Origin: Streptomyces griseoaurantiacus
GTDB lineage: Bacteria > Actinomycetota > Actinomycetes > Streptomycetales > Streptomycetaceae
NCBI GenBank assembly: GCA_014656015.1
Contig: BNBP01000005.1
Coordinates: 94,731-158,730 of the forward strand
DNA: 64,000 nucleotides
Reading direction: 5' to 3'
Under the pieces are notes generated by a model that saw nothing but the letters and a program-made list of their open reading frames with translations, was not told the DNA's origin and searched no databases. How positions within the stretch are numbered: the stretch's first letter is position 1; the number at the start of each line of letters is the position of its first letter. Below are positions 54,202 to 62,868 of this stretch, piece after piece. The position numbers and the translations under genes were made by a program.

Positions 54202-56361
54202 ATGCAGGACCAGGACGCGGTGTCCCCGGACGCGAGTGACGAGCGCGTGGTGGCCGGCCGCTACCGTCTGCTGTCCCCGCTCGGCGCGGGCGGCATGGGA
54301 ACCGTGTGGCGCGCCCGCGACGAGATGCTGCGCCGCGAGGTCGCCGTCAAGGAGGTGCGCGCGCCCGCCGGGCTGCCCGCCGCCAAGGTCGAGCGCATGT
54401 ACACCCGGCTGGAGCGGGAGGCGTGGGCGGCGGCCCGCATCACCGGCCGCAACGTGATCACCGTGCACGACGTGGTCACCGACGCCGGCCGCCCGTGGAT
54501 CGTGATGGAGTTCGTCCGGGGCCGCTCGCTCGGCGAACTCATCGCCTCCGAAGGTGCGTTGACGCCCCGGGAGGCCGCCCGCATCGGCGCGGAGGTACTG
54601 GCCGCGCTGCGTTCCGCGCACGAGGCCGGGGTGCTGCACCGGGACGTGAAGCCCGCCAACGTCCTCCTCAGCCAGGACGAGCGGGTGATCCTCACCGACT
54701 TCGGCATCGCCATGGTCCAGGGCGACACCGCGCTGACCCTCACCGGTGAGGTCGTCGGCTCGCCCGAGTACCTGGCCCCGGAACAGGCACTGGGCCGCAC
54801 GCCGGGGCCGGCCACGGACCTGTGGTCGCTCGGCGTGCTGCTGCACACCGCCGTCCAGGGCCGCTCGCCCTTCCGGCGCGAGAACACCCTCGGCACGCTG
54901 CGGGCCGTCGTCGACGAGGAGCCGCCCGCCCCGCACCGGGCCGGGCCCCTCGCCCCCGTCATCGAGGGACTGCTGCGCAAGGACCCCGCCGAGCGGACCA
55001 CCGCCGAGCGGGTGGCCGAGCAACTGCGGCTCGTGGCGGCCGGGAGCACGGTCGGCGCGGACACGGAGGACACGGACCCGGAAACACGGCCGGTCACCGC
55101 CCGCCGGGACACGTCGGCGGACGCGACCCCGACCGCCGTCGCGGCGGCGGACACGGGGATGACCGCCGCGGCGACGGAGGCCGGGGTGACCGCCGTGGCG
55201 ACGGACCCGGGGGCGACCGTCGGCGGCACGGAGGTCGCGGGCGCCGTCGCGCGCACGGACACGTCGGAGACCACCGCCGCGACGGAGGCCGGGTTGACGT
55301 CGGCCGCCACCGCGACGGACGCGGAGCTGGCCTCGACCACCGCCGCGACGGACGCCGGGGCCACGGCCGTCGGCGGGACGGGTGCGGGGACGCGGGGCAC
55401 GGCGGAAACCGCCCCCGGCCGACCGGCCTCCGGCACCTCCCGGGCCGCCGACCCGCGCACCGCACTCGCGCGTCCCGCCGTCCCGGGGACGACCGACGCG
55501 CCGGCCGCCCCCGCCGCCCCGTACGAGGCGCCCTCGTCCGCCGCGTCCGCCGTCACCCCCGCGCCCACGACGCACCCCCCGGCAACGACCGCCTCCGCGT
55601 CCACGGCGCACACCCCGGCAACGACCGCCCCCGGCGCCCAGGCCCCCGCCGCCCCGTACGAGGCGCCCTCGCCCGCCCCACCCACGGCCGCTCCCACCCC
55701 GGTCGCCCCGCACGGGGCGCCCTCGTCCGCCGCTCCCACCGTCACCGCCGACGCCCTGCCCGCCCCGCACGGCCCGCAGGGTGGGCCCCCGGCGCCCGCC
55801 GCGGCCCCTCCGCGGCGGCCCGGGCGGCGGAAGGCCACCCTGTGGGGTGCGGCGGCGGCCGCGTTCGTCGTGCTCGCGGGCGGCCTCGGGTACGCCCTGG
55901 CCAACAACGGCGACGAGGGCGACAAGGGAGGCACGGACACCAAGGCGGGCACGAGCACGGCCGGTACCGCCGCCGGGGGGGACCAGGACGGGGCGGCCGT
56001 CGAGAACGACGGCGCCGCCGCACCGCCCCCGGCGACCGTCTCCGTCACCGGCGCCCACACCACGTACGCCGGGAGCTGCCCGCCCCCGCAGGGCCAGGCG
56101 CCCACCTTCACGGCCACCTTCGAGGTCACGAAGCTGCCCACGACGTTCACCTACCGCTGGGTCTCCTCGGGCGGCACGGTGGTCGACCGGGCCTGGCGCA
56201 AGCTGTCCTTCGCCGCGGGCGGCCCCCGCACCCACCAGGAGTCGATCAGCGTGACGTCTTACGCGCGGGCGGGGACGCTGTCGAGCGCGATGGGTGTCGA
56301 GATCAAGTCGGAGCAGCAGACGGTGTCCGACACGGTGCCGTTCACCCTGACGTGCCAGTGA
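54202..56361 (+). CDS. Transmembrane Ser/Thr protein kinase (Pkn type)
   Basis: A 719-residue receptor kinase. Kinase domain (about residues 15-275): Gly loop LGAGGMGTVWRARDEML, Lys in VAVKEV, HRDVKPANVLLS (catalytic loop, about 146), DFGIAMV and GSPEYLAPEQ. A Thr/Ala/Pro-rich juxtamembrane region of about 260 residues follows, then one helix (about 544-568) and an extracellular domain VSVTGAHTTYAGSCPPPQG with FTYRWVSSGGTVVDRAW. The extracellular part is a small beta-rich domain rather than PASTA repeats, so peptidoglycan sensing is not implied. Promoter candidate: TACACT at 54066-54071. Followed by an FHA-FAD oxidoreductase gene, a likely substrate or effector. Confidence 0.95.
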   Translation: MQDQDAVSPDASDERVVAGRYRLLSPLGAGGMGTVWRARDEMLRREVAVKEVRAPAGLPAAKVERMYTRLEREAWAAARITGRNVITVHDVVTDAGRPWIVMEFVRGRSLGELIASEGALTPREAARIGAEVLAALRSAHEAGVLHRDVKPANVLLSQDERVILTDFGIAMVQGDTALTLTGEVVGSPEYLAPEQALGRTPGPATDLWSLGVLLHTAVQGRSPFRRENTLGTLRAVVDEEPPAPHRAGPLAPVIEGLLRKDPAERTTAERVAEQLRLVAAGSTVGADTEDTDPETRPVTARRDTSADATPTAVAAADTGMTAAATEAGVTAVATDPGATVGGTEVAGAVARTDTSETTAATEAGLTSAATATDAELASTTAATDAGATAVGGTGAGTRGTAETAPGRPASGTSRAADPRTALARPAVPGTTDAPAAPAAPYEAPSSAASAVTPAPTTHPPATTASASTAHTPATTAPGAQAPAAPYEAPSPAPPTAAPTPVAPHGAPSSAAPTVTADALPAPHGPQGGPPAPAAAPPRRPGRRKATLWGAAAAAFVVLAGGLGYALANNGDEGDKGGTDTKAGTSTAGTAAGGDQDGAAVENDGAAAPPPATVSVTGAHTTYAGSCPPPQGQAPTFTATFEVTKLPTTFTYRWVSSGGTVVDRAWRKLSFAAGGPRTHQESISVTSYARAGTLSSAMGVEIKSEQQTVSDTVPFTLTCQ

Positions 56362-56424
56362 CGGCCGGGCGCCCCGAGCGCCCCGGCCCCCACCCCCACC
56401 CCTTCGCCTCCCCGGGAGTCTTGA

Positions 56425-58404
56425 GTGTCGTCGGTCATCGTGGGACGTACCGGTCCCTTCACCGGGCAGAGCGTGCTGCTCGGCACCGCTCCGCTGCGGT
56501 TCGGGCGCAAGAGCGACAACGACGTGGTCATCGTCAGCACCAAGGCCTCCCGGCTGCACGCCGAGATCGTCGTGGAGGACGGCTCCTACGTCCTCCACGA
56601 CCGTGACAGCAGGAACGGCACCCACGTCAACGAGCAGCGCGTCACCCGGCACGTGCTGGCCTCCGGCGACGTGATCCGGATCGGCGACGAGACCTTCCGG
56701 TTCGAGACGCAGGAGGCGATGGAGACGGTCATGGACCTCTCCCAGGCCGACCTGCCGCCCGCCCCCGCGGCCGACCCCGGCCTGCTGCGGGTCACCGTCG
56801 TCGGCGGGGGACCGGTCGGGCTCGCCTTCGCGCTGCTCCTCGAGAACGCGCTGGAGGGCAACGTCGCCCTCACCGTCTACGACGGCCGTTGGACCCGCCG
56901 GGGCTCCGAGGTGGTCTGGAAGGACGAGACGCAGGGCAACGTCCGCCGTCAGCAGGTGGTGACCATCCAGAGCCGGCAGTACCTGGCGCTGACCGAGGAG
57001 ATGCGCGAGGCGCTGTTCGGGGCGGGACAGTTCTCCGAGATGTGGCCCGTCGGGCCGGACTCCGTGGCCGGGCGGCCGCCCCGCAACATCCGGATCGCCT
57101 ACATCGAGGACCGGCTGCTCGAACTGGCCGCGCGCAAGCCCGCGATCCGGCTGGTGCCGCGCCGGCTCGACGTCGAGGAGCACGAGGCCCGGACCGCCCA
57201 GGAGCACGTCCTGGTGATCAGCGACGGCGGCCGCTCCCGCACCCGCGAGCACTACATCGACCGCTTCGGCCGCGCCGACTCCTCCGTCTACTCCCTCGAC
57301 GGCGAGCACCTGCACGACCTGGTGCTCGGCCTGCGGGTCAAGTCCCCGCTGCCGGACCCGACGAGCGTCCTGCTGACCGTCTCCCAGAACCGTTTCCTGC
57401 TCAACTCGCTGCGCGGCGAGGGCTTCCTCAACATGCGGCTGACCCGCGAGGAGGCCAAGGCGGTCGTCGGCATCGACCCCGAACGCCAGGTGTTCGCCGA
57501 CTGCGTCGCCGCACGCCCCTGCGTGATGAGCCGGCAGGAGGACAACGAGTTCGTCTGCCCCACCCACGGCACCCTCTTCCTGCCCGCGCTGCTGCGCGGC
57601 TCCGTGCTGTGGAAGCGCATCCAGGAGGGGCTGAGGATGTTCGGCGTGCCGGAGGAGGACCTGAGCGCCATCACCTCCTTCCGCCTGGACATGGTGCAGC
57701 GCCCCCGGTTCACCGCACAGCTGCGCCGGGCCACCGCGAGCGGCCCGGGAACCTACGGCTTCCTGCTGGGCGACGCGGCCAACGCGATCCACTTCTGGCC
57801 CGGCCGCGGCCTCAACAGCGGTCTCGCCTCCGCCACTTCACTGGCCCGCTCGCTCAGCCGTGCCTGGCGGGGCCGGCCGCTGCGCGATGCCGACTTCATC
57901 CGGCACGAGGCCGCGATGTCGATGCTCCAGTACCGGCACAAGAGCCGCGCCTGGAACGCGATGGTCGCCACCGACGACAAGGGCGTCACCCGCGCCATCA
58001 AGGACATCATCGCCCGCAGCACCGAGCCGCTCCCGGACGCCCGTGCCGGTGCGGGGGAGGGCGGGTCCGACCTGGAAGGGCTGCTGGAGCGCATCGCCGC
58101 GATCCGCGAGCGGCTCGCGCCCCGGATGCCCGGCCTGCCCGGCGACGAGGAACTGCGCGCCCACCTCTCTGCGCTCGCCCCCTCGACCCTGCGCACGCTC
58201 CGGGAGAGCGGCGCCTGGGACACCCTGATCGTCGGCGGCGAGGAGGTCGACATCGACCTCTTCTACCAGTCCGACGCCCCGGTGTACGTCCCCCGCCCCA
58301 GCGGCCCGCGCGACGAGCCCCGCGAGCCCCGCGACCCCCGTGATCCCCGCGTGCTCGGCCACGAGCCGGGCCCGCCGGAAGCGGTGGCGGGCCCGCGCGG
58401 CTGA
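56425..58404 (+). CDS. FHA domain fused to an FAD-dependent oxidoreductase
   Basis: A 659-residue fusion. Residues 1-95 are an FHA phosphothreonine-binding domain: FGRKSDNDVVI, SRLHAEI and RNGTHVN are its binding loops. Residues 122-500 are an FAD-dependent enzyme of the monooxygenase type: VTVVGGGPVGLAFALLLENA (dinucleotide fold, about 124-143) and GFLLGDAANAIHFWPGRGLNSGLA (about 446-468, the GD motif). A helical C terminus and a Pro/Arg/Asp repeat tail (REPRDPRDPR) follow. GTG 56425 follows GGGAG. It lies 63 bases after a Ser/Thr kinase gene, so the FHA domain may bind the phosphorylated kinase or regulate the enzyme. Substrate unknown. Confidence 0.9.
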   Translation: MSSVIVGRTGPFTGQSVLLGTAPLRFGRKSDNDVVIVSTKASRLHAEIVVEDGSYVLHDRDSRNGTHVNEQRVTRHVLASGDVIRIGDETFRFETQEAMETVMDLSQADLPPAPAADPGLLRVTVVGGGPVGLAFALLLENALEGNVALTVYDGRWTRRGSEVVWKDETQGNVRRQQVVTIQSRQYLALTEEMREALFGAGQFSEMWPVGPDSVAGRPPRNIRIAYIEDRLLELAARKPAIRLVPRRLDVEEHEARTAQEHVLVISDGGRSRTREHYIDRFGRADSSVYSLDGEHLHDLVLGLRVKSPLPDPTSVLLTVSQNRFLLNSLRGEGFLNMRLTREEAKAVVGIDPERQVFADCVAARPCVMSRQEDNEFVCPTHGTLFLPALLRGSVLWKRIQEGLRMFGVPEEDLSAITSFRLDMVQRPRFTAQLRRATASGPGTYGFLLGDAANAIHFWPGRGLNSGLASATSLARSLSRAWRGRPLRDADFIRHEAAMSMLQYRHKSRAWNAMVATDDKGVTRAIKDIIARSTEPLPDARAGAGEGGSDLEGLLERIAAIRERLAPRMPGLPGDEELRAHLSALAPSTLRTLRESGAWDTLIVGGEEVDIDLFYQSDAPVYVPRPSGPRDEPREPRDPRDPRVLGHEPGPPEAVAGPRG

Positions 58405-58410
58405 ACGGCC

Positions 58411-58483
58411 GGACCCAGGACCCCGGACCCCGGGCTCAGGACCCCGGACTCAGGACCCCGGCCCGGACTCAGGACCACGGACC
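58411..58483 (+). repeat. Degenerate tandem repeat GGACTCAGGACCCCGG
   Basis: Four to five copies of a 14-17-bp unit of the type GGACTCAGGACCCCGG, filling most of the gap between the FHA-FAD gene stop and the convergent MazG-like gene stop. Confidence 0.7.
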
Positions 58484-58513
58484 GCGCGGCCCCGGACCCG
58501 TCCGGCCGCGCGG

Positions 58514-58894
58514 TCAGGCATCCCGCTCGCGGGGCCGGACGGCCTCGGGGCGGGACGCCGGGGGCCCGCCGAGTGAACGGCGGGCCACCGCCGTGACGTG
58601 GGACTCGAAGGCGCCGCGCGCGTCCGGGGTCAGCGTGCGCAGCGCGACCAGGGCCGTGAGGGCGACGTCGCACAGCTCCGCGCGGACGTCGTCCCAGGTG
58701 TGGGTCACGCCCTTGCGGGGGTTCTGGCCGATCGCCCCGATCACCGCCTCGGCGACCTCGCCCACCTCCTCCGACAGCTTCAGCATCCGCAGGAGCAGGG
58801 CCTCGCGGCCCACGGCCGGGCTCTCGGCCTCCAGCCACGTCCACAGGTCGTCGACGGACCTCCAGAGGCCGTCCGCCGCGCCCTCCCCGCTCAC
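58514..58894 (-). CDS. MazG-like nucleotide pyrophosphohydrolase-fold protein
   Basis: A 126-residue all-alpha protein. LKLSEEVGEVAEAVIGAIGQNPRKG and DDVRAELCDVALTALVAL contain the EExxE and ExxD metal-binding pairs of the MazG/dUTPase family. Such enzymes hydrolyse non-canonical or surplus NTPs. The GTG start at 58894 overlaps the methyltransferase stop (GTGA). It is the last gene of a group running from the WhiJ-like XRE regulator. Role in the group unknown. Confidence 0.88.
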   Translation of the reverse strand: MSGEGAADGLWRSVDDLWTWLEAESPAVGREALLLRMLKLSEEVGEVAEAVIGAIGQNPRKGVTHTWDDVRAELCDVALTALVALRTLTPDARGAFESHVTAVARRSLGGPPASRPEAVRPRERDA

Positions 58895-59718
58895 CGCTTG
58901 ATGCCGACCCCGGTCCACAGGCTGACCTGGGCGTCGGTGGGGGGCTCGGAGTCCTGTTCGGTGCCCGAGCCCGCGTCGGGGCGCCAGCGGTGGCCGACGG
59001 TGATGCCCGGGTCGAGGAGGTCGAGCCCGTCGAAGAAGCGGGCCACGTCCTTCTGGGCACGGAACTGCACCGGCGTCCCGGCGTCGGTGTAGATCGCGGT
59101 GACCTTCTCCCACGTCTCCGGGTCGAAGTCCGGGGTGCAGTGGCTCAGGGCCAGCGCGCTGCCCGCCGGGAGTATCGCCAGCAGGCCCTCCACGATGCCG
59201 TACGGGTCCTGCGCGTCGGTCACGAAGTGCATGAGGGCGTTGAGCGACAGCGCGACCGGCCGGCTCATGTCCAGCACGGCGGCCAGCTCCTCGGACTCGA
59301 TGAGCGCCCCGGGGTCGTTGACGTCCGCCTCGATGTACGTGGTCCGCCCCTGCGGGCTGCTGCGCATCAGGCGCTCGGCGTACTTCAGCACCAGCGGGTC
59401 GTTGTCGGCGTAGACGACCCGGGCCTCCGGGACCTCCGACTGGGCGACCTGGTGCAGGTTCGGCTCGGTGGGGATGCCGGTGCCGATGTCCAGCCACTGG
59501 CGGATGCCGTGCTCCCGGGCGAGCACCCGGGTGGCGCGGTGCATGAAGGCACGGTTCTCGCGGGCGCACACGAAGATGCCGGGATAGGCCTCCGCGACGG
59601 CCTCGGCGGCCTTCTTGTCGACCTCGAAGTGGTCCTTGCCGCCGAGGTAGTAGTCGTACATCCGGGCCGAGTGGGGCCGGCTGGTGTCTATCTCCCGGGC
59701 CGTGTGCGAGGTGTTCAT
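58891..59718 (-). CDS. DUF574-family SAM-dependent methyltransferase
   Basis: A 275-residue protein. DTSRPHSARMYDYYLGGKDHFEVDK is the family N-terminal signature, QWLDIGTGIPTEPNLHQVA the SAM loop, and VVYADNDPLVLKYAERLM the acidic motif (PF04672-type). These are abundant in Streptomyces, often next to XRE-DUF397 pairs, and are functionally unassigned. ATG 59718. It is separated by 120 bases, containing two sets of short direct repeats, from the DUF397 gene. Confidence 0.92.
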   Translation of the reverse strand: MNTSHTAREIDTSRPHSARMYDYYLGGKDHFEVDKKAAEAVAEAYPGIFVCARENRAFMHRATRVLAREHGIRQWLDIGTGIPTEPNLHQVAQSEVPEARVVYADNDPLVLKYAERLMRSSPQGRTTYIEADVNDPGALIESEELAAVLDMSRPVALSLNALMHFVTDAQDPYGIVEGLLAILPAGSALALSHCTPDFDPETWEKVTAIYTDAGTPVQFRAQKDVARFFDGLDLLDPGITVGHRWRPDAGSGTEQDSEPPTDAQVSLWTGVGIKR

Positions 59719-59720
59719 CC

Positions 59721-59783
59721 TGTCCCTTTCCTCTGTCCCTTTCGATGGTTCGGTGGTGCCGTGACGCGATGGTTCGGTGGTGC
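59721..59783 (+). repeat. Two pairs of short direct repeats
   Basis: TGTCCCTTTC at 59721 and 59735, then CGATGGTTCGGTGGTGC at 59743-59759 and 59767-59783, between the DUF397 stop and the DUF574 start. Confidence 0.7.
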
Positions 59784-59838
59784 GGCGCTCGGGCGCGTCG
59801 TGCGGGCCGGCCTGTGCGGGGCTCGCGCGATTCGTCCC

Positions 59839-60153
59839 TCAGCCGGCCGCCAGGTGGTCGGCGAGACCCCGCTTGACGCCCGCGACGAACGCGGCCATCT
59901 CCTGCGGGGTGTAGATCAGGGCGGGCCCGGCCGGGTCGGTCGACTGCCGCACCGCGACCCTGCCGTCGGAGAGCTGCTTGGTCTGCACGCACTGGCCGCC
60001 GTTGGGGCCGCTCCACGGGGACTCCCAGCCGTGTTCGCCGAGGTCGAGCGCGGGCATGCCGTTGTAGACGGCACCGGTGTGGACACCGCTGTGGGCGCCG
60101 TGCGCGGCGTGCGTGCCGCGGACGCTGCGGGCACTGCTCTTGCTGGTGCTCAT
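59839..60153 (-). CDS. DUF397 domain protein (WhiJ-partner type)
   Basis: A 104-residue protein. The DUF397 core VYNGMPALDLGEHGWESPWSGPNGGQCVQTKQLSDGRVAVRQSTDPAGPALIYTPQEMAAFVAGVKRG occupies residues 32-98; the N terminus is a Ser/His-rich extension. DUF397 proteins accompany XRE-DUF5753 regulators such as WhiJ and are proposed to antagonise them by binding. The ATG overlaps the regulator stop by four bases (ATGA), confirming co-translation and the functional pair. Confidence 0.92.
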   Translation of the reverse strand: MSTSKSSARSVRGTHAAHGAHSGVHTGAVYNGMPALDLGEHGWESPWSGPNGGQCVQTKQLSDGRVAVRQSTDPAGPALIYTPQEMAAFVAGVKRGLADHLAAG

Positions 60154-61031
60154 GAGTATTCCTTGCGCATCTGGTTCAGGAGCGCTCTGCTCTCCGCGGA
60201 CGAGGTCAGAAGGGACATCCGGTTGTGCGCCTCGAGGTGTGTCACCACGTCGGAGCGCTGGTCCAAATACACGGCGGCGGACAGGATCTCGCTGTAGACG
60301 ATGTCGGGGAGTTCCGGTTCCTCGAACCGGAAGTAGGTGAAGGGCGCGCACGCCCCGGTGTGGGCGCCCGCGGCGAAGGGCACGACGTCGACGCTGACGT
60401 GCTCCAGTTCGGAGACCTCCAGCAGCCGTTCGATCTGGGCCCGCATGACCTCCGGGCCGCCCACCACCCGGTGCAGCACGGCCTCCTCCAGCACCACCCA
60501 CAGGGTGGGGGCGTCGGGCCGTTCGAGCAGGCTCTGCCGGCGCAGCCGCAGGTTTATGCGCCGGTCGAGGTCCTCCTCGCTGTCGTTGGGGAAGCCGCCG
60601 CGCAGGATGGCCTTGGCGTAGTCGTGGGTCTGGAGCAGGCCGGTGACGTACTGCGGCTCGTAGGTGCGCAGGGTCTTCGCCCCGCTCTCCAGGCTCACGT
60701 ACGCGCTGAACCAGTTCGGCAGCACGTCCCGGTACGGGTGCCACCAGCCCGGTTCGTTGGCCTTGTCGGCCATGCCGACGAACTCGTCGATCTCCTGGCG
60801 GTCGGCCCCGTACGTCTCGAGCAGCTTCTCCACGTACAGCGGCTTGAGCGCGACCTCCGCCTTCTCCAGCCGGCGGATCGTCAGGGACGTCACGCGCAGC
60901 GCCTTGGCCGCCGTGTCCAGGGAGACGTTCGCGTCCTGCCGTCGCTCCTGCAACCGCCGGCCGAGGATCATCCGGAGCACGGTGGGCGCGCTCGCGCCCG
61001 AACCGCCCGTACCCGAACGGGTTTCACTCAC
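60150..61031 (-). CDS. XRE-family regulator with DUF5753 domain (WhiJ-like)
   Basis: A 293-residue protein. Helix-turn-helix ILGRRLQERRQDANVSLDTAAKALRVTSLTIRRLEKAEVALKP (about residues 22-64), then a DUF5753 domain (ESGAKTLRTYEPQYVTGLLQTHDYAKAIL, LWVVLEEAVLHRVVGG, APFTYFRFEEPELPDIVYSE). WhiJ-type regulators control development and antibiotic production in Streptomyces, together with DUF397 partners. GTG 61031 is fixed by AGGAGG at a six-base spacing. Divergent from the small ATPase gene at 61315. Confidence 0.94.
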   Translation of the reverse strand: MSETRSGTGGSGASAPTVLRMILGRRLQERRQDANVSLDTAAKALRVTSLTIRRLEKAEVALKPLYVEKLLETYGADRQEIDEFVGMADKANEPGWWHPYRDVLPNWFSAYVSLESGAKTLRTYEPQYVTGLLQTHDYAKAILRGGFPNDSEEDLDRRINLRLRRQSLLERPDAPTLWVVLEEAVLHRVVGGPEVMRAQIERLLEVSELEHVSVDVVPFAAGAHTGACAPFTYFRFEEPELPDIVYSEILSAAVYLDQRSDVVTHLEAHNRMSLLTSSAESRALLNQMRKEYS

Positions 61032-61144
61032 GACCAACCTCCTGAGGAGCCGTCAACAGGACGAGCATGACAGTGACTTGGCTGATTGCGCCAGACCGAA
61101 AACGACTGTCCGACATCGACTGGGTGAAATTATCAGCGAGTCGG

Positions 61145-61174
61145 TTGCAGGGTGAACTCACCCGCGCGCATAGT
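61145..61174 (+). promoter_or_regulatory. Candidate sigma-70-type promoter of the ATPase gene
   Basis: TTGCAG (61145-61150), 18-base spacer, CATAGT (61169-61174). This is the A/T-richest stretch of the divergent region and points to the plus-strand gene. Confidence 0.4.
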
Positions 61175-61314
61175 TACTTGCGTGACGCCGCCCGACGGGC
61201 ATCGCCCGCCCGGCGGTGTTCCGTCACGCACTCGCTCACGCCCCGACGCTCGACCCGCCCCTCCGGACCACCCTGCTCCGACTGCGTCCGCCGGCCCGAC
61301 GGAAGGCGACCCTC

Positions 61315-61776
61315 GTGTCCCCCCACGCGACCACCTCCCCCGCGACCACGTCCCCCGAGCTCTTAGACATCGCGAACCCCGACCGCACGCACTGGCTCGA
61401 ACTCCCGGCCCACCGCTCCAGCGTCAGAGTCGCCCGTCGCACGGTGGACGCGCGGCTGACCGGATGGCGGCTGCCGCAGGAGCTGTGCGAGGACGCCGTA
61501 CTGCTCGTCTCCGAGCTGGCGACCAACGCCGTACGGCACACGCTGAGCGCGCGGATCCTGTGCGGGGTCGGGCTCATGGGGGAGGGCCGCGTACGGCTGG
61601 AGGTGCACGACCACGGCTACGGGGGCGGCAGCGGCGACATGACGGGCTCCCGGCCGGGCGGCGAGGCCGAGGGCGGCCGGGGGCTGTTCCTCGTCGAGCA
61701 GATCGCCGAGACGTGGGGGATCTGCCGCTCGCGGCTGACCGGCGGCAACGCGGTCTGGGCGAACCTCAGGGCGTGA
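61315..61776 (+). CDS. Anti-sigma-type ATP-binding protein (HATPase_c)
   Basis: A 153-residue GHKL ATPase like RsbW/SpoIIAB. N box ELCEDAVLLVSELATNAVRHTLS, G1-like VRLEVHDHGYGG and G2 EGGRGLFLVEQIAETWG are in order. Such proteins usually bind anti-anti-sigma factors or sigma factors and complete the WhiJ-type three-gene set (XRE, DUF397, ATPase). GTG 61315 follows GGAAGG by eight bases; an alternative upstream GTG at 61216 has no better site. It is the intact counterpart of the broken gene at 37817. Confidence 0.92.
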   Translation: MSPHATTSPATTSPELLDIANPDRTHWLELPAHRSSVRVARRTVDARLTGWRLPQELCEDAVLLVSELATNAVRHTLSARILCGVGLMGEGRVRLEVHDHGYGGGSGDMTGSRPGGEAEGGRGLFLVEQIAETWGICRSRLTGGNAVWANLRA

Positions 61777-61827
61777 GGCGCAGGGCGCGGGCGGAGCCCT
61801 CGCACGGGGTCCGGCCGCGCCGACCAG

Positions 61828-61844
61828 CCGATCAGGCTGATCGG
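61828..61844. terminator. Palindrome CCGATCAG-G-CTGATCGG between convergent genes
   Basis: A perfect 8-bp-arm palindrome that can fold as a 6-bp hairpin with a 5-base loop. It lies between the ATPase stop and the DoxX stop, so a weak terminator is more likely than an operator. Confidence 0.4.
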
Positions 61845-61876
61845 TCCGACTTCGTCGGTCGGTCCGGTCGCCGCGG

Positions 61877-62440
<564 letters not shown>

Positions 62441-62868
62441 TCCCGGAACGGCGAGGGTCCCTCTTGCGCCTCCACCGTTCCACGCCCCGCACCGGCCCGG
62501 CCCGTCCCGCGCGGCCGGACGGGTGAGGGGCGCGGACGCCCGCCCCGGGCCCGCCCCGGTGCCGCACGTGCGGGTGCCGCACGCCGGTGCGGGCCGAGCC
62601 GTCGAGGGCCGCGCCGGAATTCCCCCGGCGTCCCTGATGAACGACTTCGCCCGCCTCGCCGTCTTCCCTCCCGGGCATCGTCCGGGGGCCCGCTCGCCCG
62701 GCCGGTCGGCCGGGGGCGAGACATGCTGTGGGGAAGGACCTGAGGGGTATGGGAACGTCGAAGGGGAAGCCGGCGGAGAAGGCGCGGGCAGGCGGCCGGG
62801 GGCCGACTTTGCCGAGGCTTGGTGACCCCGATGTGGGCCTGGGGGGCGGGGCTTTGTACGGTCCCGGA
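62441..62868. other. Upstream region of the carboxypeptidase gene
   Basis: A 428-base gap between divergent genes. An in-frame ATG at 62749 could extend the carboxypeptidase by 40 residues and has GGAAGG 11 bases before it, so the region may be partly coding. The rest contains no credible gene. Confidence 0.4.

Noticed and set aside
61828..61844. Operator for the convergent ATPase and DoxX genes
   Set aside because: It sits between two gene ends, away from any promoter.
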